Assembly (NCBI GenBank): GCA_964478125.1
Contig: CAYZGR010000063.1
Location: 1-17,830, forward strand
Length of the DNA: 17,830 nucleotides
From: FW021-bin31 sp964478125
GTDB taxonomy: Bacteria; Bacteroidota; Bacteroidia; Chitinophagales; Chitinophagaceae
Direction of reading: 5' to 3'
Shown: piece after piece, positions 1-7,022 of the stretch
Layout: every line of letters starts with the position of its first letter
Position numbering within the stretch: position 1 is the first letter of the stretch
Made by a program: the position numbers and the translations under genes
Notes under the pieces: model-generated
Database searches by the model: none
What the model was told of the DNA's origin: nothing
What the model saw: only the letters and a program-made list of their open reading frames with translations

Positions 1-2
1 AC

Positions 3-164
3 TTGTTCGCCGGGGTACATCTTATACCGGAAATCCCGGTTCCGAGGGGCATCGGAGATATCCTAACACAAAAAGATGAAAAACAGAAGAATACAGAAGT
101 TTTCCTGCGGAATGAGATATCAAATAAAAAAGCAGTCAAAAGCACAATGCTTATAACTGCTTGA
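3..164 (+). CDS. Possible 3' end of a gene running off the left edge
   Basis: The reading frame starting at position 3 is open for 53 codons from the window edge to a TGA at 162-164, just 8 bases before the 3' end of the convergent tRNA gene. The encoded tail is lysine-rich towards its end and matches no family I recognise. A 53-codon opening can occur by chance in one of six frames, so this is weak. The placement of the stop directly beside the tRNA gene is what a genuine gene end would look like. It could equally be non-coding. Confidence 0.25.
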   Translation: MFAGVHLIPEIPVPRGIGDILTQKDEKQKNTEVFLRNEISNKKAVKSTMLITA

Positions 165-172
165 TTATCAAG

Positions 173-245
<73 letters not shown>

Positions 246-249
246 GCTG

Positions 250-280
250 CAAAAGTAATTTAAAATAATATTTTTTTCAA
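250..280 (-). promoter_or_regulatory. Bacteroidota-type promoter of the tRNA-Lys gene
   Basis: On the minus strand TTG (278-280) is followed after 20 bases by TACTTTTG (250-257), an exact match to the Bacteroidota -7 element TAnnTTTG. Its last base is 4 bases from the tRNA 5' end, so transcription should start at or next to the mature tRNA end. Confidence 0.8.
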
Positions 281-446
281 GGGAAATCCGATCCGGAATA
301 ATTTTTATAAAGGACCTGCCGCTTCCTATAAATATCTAAACAGTCCCAGGCTCTTTAGCAGTTCTATGCGGTAGTCTATATTCTTCATCGCCCGGCAACA
401 AGATTTACCTCTCAAATCCGTCCATCCGCTTTCCCGTAATTTCTCC

Positions 447-454
447 TATCTTTG
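447..454 (+). promoter_or_regulatory. -7 element of the thiolase gene
   Basis: TATCTTTG matches TAnnTTTG exactly. No clear -33 TTG is seen 20 bases upstream. A start about 4-6 bases downstream would give a short leader before the ATG at 473. It also rules out the upstream in-frame TTG at 452, which lies inside the promoter element. Confidence 0.65.
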
Positions 455-472
455 AATAAAAGAAGAGATAAC

Positions 473-1648
473 ATGGAAGAAGCATATATAGTAGCGGGAT
501 ACCGAAGCGCCGTAGGAAAAGCTAAGAAAGGAGGTTTTCATTTTTTTCGTTCAGATGACCTGGCTGTCGAGGTCATTAAGGGCTTGCTGGCATCTCTGCC
601 TCAGGTAGAAAAGACATTAATAGATGATGTGATCGTGGGCAATGCCGTGCCTGAAGCAGAACAAGGACTTCAAATAGGAAGGCGCATCTCTCTGAGAGCT
701 GTTGGAACGCACGCTCCTGGGATGACGGTCAACCGCTATTGTGCATCAGGGCTGGAGACCATTGCCATCGCTACCGCCAAGATCCGAAGTGGCATGGCTC
801 GCTGCATCATTGCCGGAGGGACGGAAAGCATGAGCTTGGTCCCCATGTCAGGATGGAAAACAGCTCCCAATTATGAAGTGGCACGCACCCATCCGGATTA
901 CTATTTAGGAATGGGGCTGACGGCGGAAGCGGTTTCAAAAGAATACGGCATCTCCAGAGAAGCTCAGGACAAATTCTCCTATGAATCCCACCAAAAGGCG
1001 CTAATCGCCCAAAAAGAAAATCTATTCAAGGAAGAAATCCTGCCTATCACCGTAGAAGAAGTATATGTGGATAAGCACAACAAACGGGCGGTCAGAAGTT
1101 ATGTGATGGATAAGGATGAAGGGCCCAGGGCAGATACCTCTCTCGAACTGCTTGCCGGGTTAAAACCTGTGTTTGCAGCAAAGGGAACCGTAACCGCCGG
1201 CAATTCTTCTCAAACATCCGACGGCGCCGCCTTCGTAATGGTGATGAGTGAATCCTTAGTAAAAGCGCTCAACCTCAAACCCATTGCCCGACTGATTTCT
1301 GCCGCTGTTGCCGGGGTACCGCCACGGGTTATGGGGATAGGCCCTGTAGAAGCGGTTCCCAAGGCCCTGAAAATGGCCGGTCTGAAACTGGGAGATATAG
1401 ATTTGATAGAACTCAATGAAGCCTTTGCAGCACAATCACTCGCCGTAGTACAAAAACTGGATATGGATCCTGAAAGATTAAACATCAAAGGCGGGGCTAT
1501 TGCATTGGGACACCCATTAGGGTGTACCGGCTGCAAGCTGACCATACAAAATATACACGACCTGAAACGGCTGAATAAAAAATACGGACTGGTAACGGCT
1601 TGCGTCGGCGGAGGACAGGGTATAGCCGGGATTTTGGAGCGGCTTTAG
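473..1648 (+). CDS. Acetyl-CoA C-acyltransferase (thiolase family)
   Basis: This is a cytoplasmic thiolase that cleaves 3-ketoacyl-CoA with CoA to acetyl-CoA and a shortened acyl-CoA (last step of beta-oxidation), or runs in reverse as acetoacetyl-CoA synthesis. The 391-residue length is standard. Numbering from ATG 473, the nucleophilic Cys is C90 in NRYCASG, the NEAFA motif is near 315-319, the catalytic His is H347 in GGAIALGHPLG, and the second Cys is C377 in CVGGGQG. All active-site positions are intact. The in-frame TTG at 452 is rejected because it lies within the -7 promoter element. Unusually, no 3-hydroxyacyl-CoA dehydrogenase or acyl-CoA dehydrogenase gene is adjacent, so the exact chain-length role (FadA-like degradative or AtoB-like) cannot be read from context. 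Confidence 0.93.
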   Translation: MEEAYIVAGYRSAVGKAKKGGFHFFRSDDLAVEVIKGLLASLPQVEKTLIDDVIVGNAVPEAEQGLQIGRRISLRAVGTHAPGMTVNRYCASGLETIAIATAKIRSGMARCIIAGGTESMSLVPMSGWKTAPNYEVARTHPDYYLGMGLTAEAVSKEYGISREAQDKFSYESHQKALIAQKENLFKEEILPITVEEVYVDKHNKRAVRSYVMDKDEGPRADTSLELLAGLKPVFAAKGTVTAGNSSQTSDGAAFVMVMSESLVKALNLKPIARLISAAVAGVPPRVMGIGPVEAVPKALKMAGLKLGDIDLIELNEAFAAQSLAVVQKLDMDPERLNIKGGAIALGHPLGCTGCKLTIQNIHDLKRLNKKYGLVTACVGGGQGIAGILERL

Positions 1649-1979
1649 CCATTCTCCCTTTACCAGAAAAGAGCGGAAGGCGGGCCTATTCTCATGATCA
1701 TTTCAAGAACAATCTGCTCTATTTAGAATATTTATTAATATCTATGATGATCCTCTTCACAGCCGTACCTCTTACATTCATTGAAATAAGTATTTAAAAC
1801 CCGTTGGATCTAAAGGTTGATAAAGAATGGCTCTTTAAGAATACAGCCTTGTACGGAACTGACGATTTCCGGGATCCCGGTTACTGCCGGTCGATGAGAC
1901 CTTCGATATTATAGTAATATAAATATTCAGGAATACTAAGAGACCTCCTTCTACTGGACTAAAAAGCAATTTTATCGAT

Positions 1980-1999
1980 CTTATCACTAAGAAGATAAG
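1980..1999. promoter_or_regulatory. Operator-like inverted repeat in the HAD gene promoter
   Basis: CTTATC (1980-1985) and GATAAG (1994-1999) form a perfect 6-base dyad with an 8-base spacer. It fills the space between the expected -33 position and the -7 element at 2003, a position where a bound repressor would block transcription. No regulator is identified. Confidence 0.35.
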
Positions 2000-2002
2000 G
2001 CG

Positions 2003-2010
2003 TACCTTTG
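2003..2010 (+). promoter_or_regulatory. -7 element of the HAD phosphatase gene
   Basis: TACCTTTG matches TAnnTTTG exactly. Transcription from about 2015 would give a leader of roughly 55 bases, longer than for most other genes in this window. Confidence 0.65.
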
Positions 2011-2069
2011 CAAAATAATGCCTGCATCTCCGGAGGGCATACATTCAAACTAGAAAAAGGACCTTGTTT

Positions 2070-2768
2070 ATGAAATACAAGCACATATTTTTTGATCTGG
2101 ATCATACCCTGTGGGACTTTGACGCCAACGCATTAGAAAGCCTTGGGGAATTATTTGACGAGTTTGAACTGAATAAAAAAGGGATCCCCGGCTTTGACCG
2201 CTTCTATAAGGCTTATTTCAGGCACAATGAGATTTTATGGGATCGGTTAAGAAAAGGCTATATCAATAGGAAGGACCTTAGATGGAAGCGCATGTGGCAC
2301 ACTCTTCTGGATTTTAAAATTACAGATAGGGAACTATCAAATACCATGGGTGAACGGTATCTGGAGATACTTCCCTTAAAAGAGCGCCTGCTTCCGGGAG
2401 CGATCGAAACACTGGATTATTTGAAAAACAAGGGATATCCTTTACATATGATCACCAACGGCTTCGAGGCCACCCAATATCTTAAGATGGAATCCTCTGG
2501 AATCCGAGCCTATTTTAAGCATGTAGTCACTTCTGAAATTGCAGGAAAACCCAAACCGTATCCTGAAATATTCACCTGTGCTCTTAGCAAAACCTGTTGC
2601 GAACCGGCGGAAGGCCTGATGATCGGCGACGCGCTGGAAGTAGATATTCTGGGAGCCAAAGAAGCAGGCATGGATTCCGTATATTACAACCCATCCACTC
2701 CGCCCTATAACGGCATTCATCCTACATACAACATTATGGATCTACGGGAGCTACAAGCCATTTTATAA
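2070..2768 (+). CDS. yjjG: YjjG-type HAD-family nucleotidase
   Basis: This is a 232-residue soluble HAD-superfamily hydrolase of the YjjG/YfnB subfamily. E. coli YjjG dephosphorylates noncanonical pyrimidine nucleotides in the cytoplasm and so cleans the nucleotide pool. The four HAD motifs are present: D9-x-D11-x-T13 at the N-terminus (nucleophile and acid/base), T129 in MITNGF, K162 in KPYPEIF, and the metal-binding acids in MIGDALEVDILGA (D187, D192). The residues between about 16 and 90 form the helical cap. ATG 2070 is chosen because it places the first motif seven residues into the protein like YjjG; the TTG at 2064 adds only two residues. The stop overlaps that of the convergent glycosyltransferase gene. 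The substrate is inferred from the subfamily. Confidence 0.88.
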   Translation: MKYKHIFFDLDHTLWDFDANALESLGELFDEFELNKKGIPGFDRFYKAYFRHNEILWDRLRKGYINRKDLRWKRMWHTLLDFKITDRELSNTMGERYLEILPLKERLLPGAIETLDYLKNKGYPLHMITNGFEATQYLKMESSGIRAYFKHVVTSEIAGKPKPYPEIFTCALSKTCCEPAEGLMIGDALEVDILGAKEAGMDSVYYNPSTPPYNGIHPTYNIMDLRELQAIL

Positions 2769-3863
2769 GCCGTTAACGAATTCTTTGACCACCTTTCTAT
2801 AGCTGTCCATACGGGGAAGACCGGGCTTGTGAAAGGGAAAGCCCGCAGCCGCTTCAAGCGCTTCTTTAAGTCGAAAGTCTTTTTGGAGATAAGATAAAAA
2901 ATAACCTTTCTCCTGAAGGCTTTCTGCCAGGTATTCCTGCTCTGTTTGTCCGGGTGTAGGAACAAAAACAGCCTTCTTTTGCAATTTGATCATATCCATC
3001 ACCGTCGTATAGCCGGAACGGCTCAGAACAATACGGCTTCTTTGCAGGATCGGTTCCAATGTTTTCGCATCCATATGATGGACGAGCTTAACTGTTGAAG
3101 AGAGTTGTTCCGCTCTTGGTTTATCCGGTTGTCCGCAAACCACAATAGCTTTAACAGGCAGTTGTTTGATCTGTTTCCGGACAAGCATCTCAAAATTCGT
3201 GCGCTGCGGTTCCGGCCCGGAAATAAGTACCAGCAGATCATACTCTTTCTCATAAACCTTTATTTTCTCAAAACGGGAAAGCGCTCCCAAGTATCTGACA
3301 GGTAAGGGAGGCAGTACACGGGGATGAGACATCTTTCCGGCCAGATTCTTCGCTCCTTCAAAGTCAACAACCCAGCAGGCGTCAAAATTTTTCAGATAGT
3401 GGTAATTTACGCTTTGAAGCCAGTTTTCCGGCTTACCTGGGAAAGGAGAAGGAATGCGAAGCTGATGTGTCATGATGACGGAAGGGATACCGGAATCATA
3501 TAGGCCCAATCGATTATCCGAAATCACGCCATCCGGTTTATGGATCCCGATGATTTTCTCCAGCCACCTGTGTTCCCTTCTGACAGCTCTTTTCATTTTG
3601 GGCAACTGGACCAGCATTTTCAAACCGAAATTCTTCCCGTAACGAGGATAGCTCATGCGATAACCCGGCAGAGAAAGATGCTCCGCTTCAGGGAATTCCT
3701 CTTTTAATAAAGCGGCCTGTCGGCCTTCGGAGGCAATTAAAACCTTACAACCCAGATCTTTCAGCTCCTTAATTATGGGGATACAACGCGTAGCATGTCC
3801 AAGGCCCCAATCCAGGGGGGCCACCAATATTTTTTTTGCCGGCGACGCATTCAACCTATTCAT
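2763..3863 (-). CDS. MurG-like glycosyltransferase (GT-B, GT28-type C-terminus)
   Basis: This 366-residue protein has the two-domain GT-B layout. The N-terminal acceptor domain has the glycine-rich loop DWGLGHATRC (residues 18-27). The C-terminal nucleotide-sugar domain has SGPEPQR (215-221), SRSGYTTVMD (281-290) and PGQTEQEYLA (304-313), which correspond to the MurG/GT28 donor-binding region. It lacks transmembrane helices and a signal peptide. The dedicated MurG role is unlikely because murG normally sits in the cell-wall cluster; Bacteroidota carry separate proteins of this type, often annotated as glycosyltransferases of unknown acceptor. ATG 3863 is chosen over an upstream in-frame ATG at 3929, because the longer version would run through both divergent promoters. 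Donor and acceptor are unknown. Confidence 0.82.
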   Translation of the reverse strand: MNRLNASPAKKILVAPLDWGLGHATRCIPIIKELKDLGCKVLIASEGRQAALLKEEFPEAEHLSLPGYRMSYPRYGKNFGLKMLVQLPKMKRAVRREHRWLEKIIGIHKPDGVISDNRLGLYDSGIPSVIMTHQLRIPSPFPGKPENWLQSVNYHYLKNFDACWVVDFEGAKNLAGKMSHPRVLPPLPVRYLGALSRFEKIKVYEKEYDLLVLISGPEPQRTNFEMLVRKQIKQLPVKAIVVCGQPDKPRAEQLSSTVKLVHHMDAKTLEPILQRSRIVLSRSGYTTVMDMIKLQKKAVFVPTPGQTEQEYLAESLQEKGYFLSYLQKDFRLKEALEAAAGFPFHKPGLPRMDSYRKVVKEFVNGL

Positions 3864-3866
3864 ATG

Positions 3867-3897
3867 TTGGAACCGAAGGTAGAATATTTTACATTTG
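3867..3897 (+). promoter_or_regulatory. Promoter of the small lipoprotein gene
   Basis: TTG (3867-3869), 20 bases, then TACATTTG (3890-3897). This has the same spacing and full consensus as the tRNA-Lys promoter. The expected start near 3902 leaves about 12 bases before ATG 3914. Confidence 0.75.
3874..3881 (-). promoter_or_regulatory. Probable -7 element of the glycosyltransferase gene
   Basis: On the minus strand TACCTTCG has one mismatch to TAnnTTTG. It would start transcription only about 5-7 bases before ATG 3863, giving a nearly leaderless mRNA. It lies inside the spacer of the opposite-strand promoter at 3867-3897. Confidence 0.4.
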
Positions 3898-3913
3898 TAA
3901 AAATAGCATTTCA

Positions 3914-4048
3914 ATGAAGAATAGAACAAAGTGGCTTTTTTTGCTGTTTTTAATAGTAGGAATCATGGCCTTAAGCAGCTGTGCAATATTGAAGAAAAAG
4001 GATTGCGGTTGTCCGCCTATTCCTTCTACCGGAAAAATGAAACACTAA
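3914..4048 (+). CDS. 44-residue lipoprotein with a CGCPP motif
   Basis: The product starts with a basic N-terminus (KNRTK), a hydrophobic stretch at 7-20 and the lipobox L20-S-S-C23. It is therefore predicted to be exported and lipidated, leaving a mature peptide of only 22 residues. The mature part has a lysine triplet and two closely spaced cysteines (C31, C33) followed by PP. No function is known to me. The cysteine pair could bind metal or form a disulfide, but nothing here shows that. The upstream in-frame ATG at 3836 is rejected: it lies within the divergent glycosyltransferase gene, before the promoter, and would bury the signal peptide. The full consensus promoter at 3867-3897 supports this being a real gene. 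Confidence 0.72.
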   Translation: MKNRTKWLFLLFLIVGIMALSSCAILKKKDCGCPPIPSTGKMKH

Positions 4049-4073
4049 TCACTGTTATTTTCAGTTTTTGTAG

Positions 4074-4081
4074 TAAATTTG
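4074..4081 (+). promoter_or_regulatory. -7 element for the 82-residue protein and arginase-like genes
   Basis: TAAATTTG matches TAnnTTTG exactly and lies 20 bases before ATG 4102. A clear -33 TTG is not seen. Confidence 0.6.
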
Positions 4082-4101
4082 ATGTTCAAAGTACGTGAAA
4101 A

Positions 4102-4350
4102 ATGAAAAGGCTGGATAGAGAATTGCTGATTTTATTACCCGATGATCGTTATGATGACATCGCATTGGAACATCAGGCGGTTCACTTACATAAAATGTTG
4201 GATAATATAGATACCCTTGCCCATACCGCAGTGGCCGTAGAGTTTATGAACCTTCACAGAGGAGGTATTACCAACAACCGTTTACGGATCGAAAACGCTT
4301 TACGTAGACCCGTATTAGGATCTTTCCAATTTATCCTGCACAAAAATTAA
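4102..4350 (+). CDS. Conserved-looking small protein of unknown function
   Basis: This is an 82-residue soluble protein with no signal peptide or membrane segment. The N-terminal part is acidic with LLILLPDDRYDD (residues 8-19) and a histidine-containing helical stretch (EHQAVHLHK, about 23-31). The C-terminal third is basic (NNRLRIENALRR). I do not recognise the family. It is likely real: it has its own consensus -7 element 20 bases upstream, a clean ATG, and is followed after 24 bases by the arginase-like gene on the same strand, so the two are probably cotranscribed. Any functional link to that neighbour is inference. Confidence 0.65.
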   Translation: MKRLDRELLILLPDDRYDDIALEHQAVHLHKMLDNIDTLAHTAVAVEFMNLHRGGITNNRLRIENALRRPVLGSFQFILHKN

Positions 4351-4374
4351 ACTGTTTTACACCCGATTTCTGAA

Positions 4375-5508
4375 ATGGATCAATCACTTCCCCTGGAGGA
4401 TTACCTCATTCCTCTTTCCACGTCCCGGATTTTTGATGAGCAGACCTTTAACAACCATCAACTGGGTCATTTAATAGACAAGTATGAGCATCACATTCCC
4501 GATCTTTCGGACGCCGCACTAGTTTTAGTGGGGGTTGAAGACTTCAGGGGGAGCGGGTATCCGGTTGAAAGTGCTTCTGCAGATGCCATACGGAAGCAGC
4601 TGTATCCCCTGTATCATTGGCATTCCGAGTTGAAAATAGCAGATCTGGGCAATGTTAAAAAAGGAAAATCCTTGAAAGATACGAGGGCCGCCCTGCAACA
4701 AGTTTTGGAAGAGTTGCTTGATCAGGGCAAGACCGCCCTGGTCCTGGGGGGCAGCCACGACCTGACACTGGCTCAATACAAGGCATACGCCTCCAGAAGA
4801 CAGATCATAGAGGCTACCGTTGTGGATGCGCTCATTGATCTTCACGAAGAAGAGTACATGCCGTCGCGCCATTTCCTGATGGAAATGCTCACCGGCAGCC
4901 CCAACTTTATAAGGCATTACAATCACATCGGCTTTCAAAGCTATTTTGTGCATCCGCGCCTGCTGGAAACATTGGATAAGCTGCGTTTTGATTTTTATCG
5001 CCTGGGAAAGGCCCGGGAAATATTGGAGAATATGGAACCGGCCATCCGTTCTTCAGATCTGTTCAGCTTTGATATGTGTGCGCTTTGTTCCGGGGATGCA
5101 CCTGCAAGCCGGTTGTCTCCCAATGGATTTTCGGGAGCGGAAGCCTGTGCTCTTTTCCGTTTTGCAGGCATGAGCACACAACTATCCATAGCAGGTCTTT
5201 TTGGATACATTCCTGAACATGACCGGGATGAACTCACTGCGATACAGGCCGCCCAGATGGTCTGGTATTTTATAGACGGCAAAGCCATCGCGCACAATGA
5301 AGCCGACTTAAGCACCACATCGGCATACAACGAGTTTCATATTGCCTTCGATGGAATGGAAACTACCTTTAGAAAAAGCAAGCGGACCGGCCGCTGGTGG
5401 CTCCAGCTTCCCGATGGTACGTACATTCCATGTGCCTATGCAGACTATCTCACAGCGGGGAAAAGCGAAATCCCCGAACGCTGGCTGAGGGCACAGGAAA
5501 GGCTATAG
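4375..5508 (+). CDS. Arginase/formimidoylglutamase-superfamily protein with altered metal site
   Basis: The 377-residue product belongs to the ureohydrolase (arginase, agmatinase, formiminoglutamase) fold by its ordered motifs. GGSHD (125-129) stands where GGDHS is usual. DALID (151-155) stands for DAHxD, and SFDMCAL (231-237) for SxDxDxxDP. Thus H128, D151, D155 and D233 are kept, but the usual Mn-ligand His is L153 and one ligand Asp is C235. Canonical two-manganese hydrolysis of a guanidino substrate is therefore doubtful. From memory, related Bacteroidota proteins labelled formimidoylglutamase also depart from the canonical motifs, so this may be a distinct lineage rather than decay. The reading frame is intact and long. 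The C-terminal tail after about 305 is rich in aromatic residues and follows the core fold. It probably shares a transcript with the 82-residue gene upstream. Confidence 0.8.
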   Translation: MDQSLPLEDYLIPLSTSRIFDEQTFNNHQLGHLIDKYEHHIPDLSDAALVLVGVEDFRGSGYPVESASADAIRKQLYPLYHWHSELKIADLGNVKKGKSLKDTRAALQQVLEELLDQGKTALVLGGSHDLTLAQYKAYASRRQIIEATVVDALIDLHEEEYMPSRHFLMEMLTGSPNFIRHYNHIGFQSYFVHPRLLETLDKLRFDFYRLGKAREILENMEPAIRSSDLFSFDMCALCSGDAPASRLSPNGFSGAEACALFRFAGMSTQLSIAGLFGYIPEHDRDELTAIQAAQMVWYFIDGKAIAHNEADLSTTSAYNEFHIAFDGMETTFRKSKRTGRWWLQLPDGTYIPCAYADYLTAGKSEIPERWLRAQERL

Positions 5509-5613
5509 CCTTCCATGCATTCTAAAAATTGTTTGGACCGTTTTATTTATTCGGAAAAATTGTTCTTGCATTTATCATTCCGAAGTTAAATCATTTATTG
5601 CCATTAATCTTGC

Positions 5614-5621
5614 TAATTTTG
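5614..5621 (+). promoter_or_regulatory. -7 element of prfA
   Basis: TAATTTTG matches TAnnTTTG exactly and lies 26 bases before the prfA ATG, implying a leader of about 20 bases. Confidence 0.6.
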
Positions 5622-5647
5622 CCCAGGAAATTCACAAGCTATTATAC

Positions 5648-6718
5648 ATGATAGATAAATTAGAAGCCATAAAGGCCCGTTTTGAATCGGTGAAGATCGC
5701 ACTCACGAATCCGGAAGTGGTCAATGACCAAAAGAAATTTGCCGATCTGAGCCGCGAATACAGTGAGCTGGAAAAAATCGTAAAAGTCTATGAAGCCTAT
5801 AAGAATGTATTGGATGATATTGCATTTAATAAGGAAGTGTTGAACAGCGAAGATGAAGAGATGCGGCAACTGGCCAAGGAAGAGGCTGACGATTTATCAA
5901 AGAAACAGGAAGCGCTTGAAAATACCATTCGCCAGATGCTCATTCCTAAAGATCCCCAGGATGAAAAAAATGCCATTCTGGAAATCCGGGCCGGCACCGG
6001 GGGAGATGAAGCAGCTATTTTTGCCGGCGATCTGTTGCGCATGTACCTGCATTATTTCGAAGATCGTCACTGGAAGGCTCTGGTACTTTCCGAAACGCCC
6101 GGATCGGCAGGGGGATATAAAGAAGTGGTAGCCGAAGTGCAGGGCACAGGCGTTTACGGAACCCTAAAATTTGAATCCGGCGTGCACCGTGTACAACGAG
6201 TCCCTCAGACAGAGGCTTCCGGCAGGGTACATACTTCCGCCGCCTCGGTAGCCGTGTTACCGGAAGCCCAGGAGGTAGACGTACAAATTAAAGACAGCGA
6301 TGTCAGGATGGAAACCGCCCGCAGTGGCGGTGCGGGGGGACAAAACGTCAATAAAGTAGAAACCAAAGTCCGTTTAATTCATGAGCCGACCGGGATTGTA
6401 GTAGAATGCCAAACCGAACGTACCCAGCTCGGGAACCGGGAAAAGGCCATGAAAATGCTGCGTACCAAACTTTATGAAGATGCCGTTCGCCAACAAGAAG
6501 AAGAAATTGCCGGTAAACGCAAAAGCATGGTCTCCACAGGAGACCGTTCCGCCAAGATTCGTACTTACAATTATCCCCAGGGAAGAATCACCGATCACCG
6601 GATCGGGCTAACTTCCTATAACCTTGACGCCTTCATGAACGGAGACCTTCAGGATATGCTTGACGCCCTGCAATTTGCGGAAAATGCGGAAAAATTGAAA
6701 GAAAACGAGATGCAATGA
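5648..6718 (+). CDS. prfA: Peptide chain release factor 1
   Basis: RF1 recognises UAA and UAG in the ribosomal A site and triggers hydrolysis of the finished peptide. The 356-residue length is normal. The codon-recognition tripeptide is P186-Q-T188 in RVPQTE, the PxT type that defines RF1 as opposed to the SPF type of RF2. The catalytic GGQ is at 230-232 in SGGAGGQNVNKVE, the site that HemK/PrmC-type enzymes methylate on Gln. The N-terminal coiled helical domain spans roughly 1-100. It sits alone between the arginase-like gene and dnaB, with its own promoter; prmC is not adjacent. Confidence 0.98.
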   Translation: MIDKLEAIKARFESVKIALTNPEVVNDQKKFADLSREYSELEKIVKVYEAYKNVLDDIAFNKEVLNSEDEEMRQLAKEEADDLSKKQEALENTIRQMLIPKDPQDEKNAILEIRAGTGGDEAAIFAGDLLRMYLHYFEDRHWKALVLSETPGSAGGYKEVVAEVQGTGVYGTLKFESGVHRVQRVPQTEASGRVHTSAASVAVLPEAQEVDVQIKDSDVRMETARSGGAGGQNVNKVETKVRLIHEPTGIVVECQTERTQLGNREKAMKMLRTKLYEDAVRQQEEEIAGKRKSMVSTGDRSAKIRTYNYPQGRITDHRIGLTSYNLDAFMNGDLQDMLDALQFAENAEKLKENEMQ

Positions 6719-7022
6719 TGCTTATTCCATCTTGTTTTTTGACAGATGATGTTTCCACACTTATTTGTGCATAACCTGTTCATTATTTTAAATAGGCGTG
6801 TCTTTCTTGTGGAAATTCCCTCTATTTTAATGCATACAAGCCTTTTTTAGGTGGAAAATCTCTGCCTGCATTCTAACAAATATTTTTAGCTCGCGGTTGC
6901 AGGAAGTAAAAAAATAACGGTACTTTCGTTCTTCCTCTGGTTTTACCAAAAAGACCGGAGCGGTACAGGAAGATCCGGCTGAACAACAATAACCTGATTA
7001 AAATATTTCTTTTAAACAATCT
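6719..7022. other. Intergenic region with DnaA-box-like cluster (candidate oriC or DnaA-regulated promoter)
   Basis: Four sequences resemble the DnaA box TTWTNCACA. TGTGCATAA (6766-6774) is a perfect match on the minus strand. GTTTCCACA (6751-6759, plus strand), TGTGGAAAT (6808-6816, minus) and GGTGGAAAA (6850-6858, minus) each have one mismatch. The three minus-strand boxes start exactly 42 bases apart, close to four helical turns, so they face the same side of the DNA. AT-rich runs lie between and after them. No gene is seen. The dnaB promoter is at the right end. Confidence 0.5.
6897..6928 (+). promoter_or_regulatory. Promoter of dnaB
   Basis: TTG (6897-6899), 21 bases, then TACTTTCG (6921-6928), one mismatch from TAnnTTTG. 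It would give a leader of about 90 bases before ATG 7023 and lies about 40 bases after the last DnaA-box-like site. Confidence 0.5.

Larger units (their letters stand above)
1649..2069. other. 421-base non-coding interval between thiolase and HAD genes
   Basis: I see no convincing gene here. Open frames on both strands lack a start context or recognisable product. It contains a perfect 12-base palindrome CCGGGATCCCGG (1869-1880) of unknown meaning and no clear thiolase terminator. The right end holds the HAD promoter (2003-2010), an inverted repeat just upstream of it (1980-1999), and ATGCC/GGCAT arms in the leader (2018-2022, 2036-2040). Confidence 0.5.

Noticed and set aside
1600..1797. 65-residue open frame overlapping the thiolase end
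   Set aside because: It is out of frame with the thiolase for its first part, has no recognisable product and no promoter.
1869..1880. Perfect palindrome CCGGGATCCCGG
   Set aside because: Perfect, but short, with no second copy seen in the window and no link to a promoter or terminator.
1835..2044. 69-residue minus-strand open frame
   Set aside because: It covers the nucleotidase promoter and its inverted repeat, and the translation resembles no protein.
2018..2053. Eleven-codon upstream open frame in the nucleotidase leader
   Set aside because: It has no repeated regulatory codons or attenuator structure and is likely chance.
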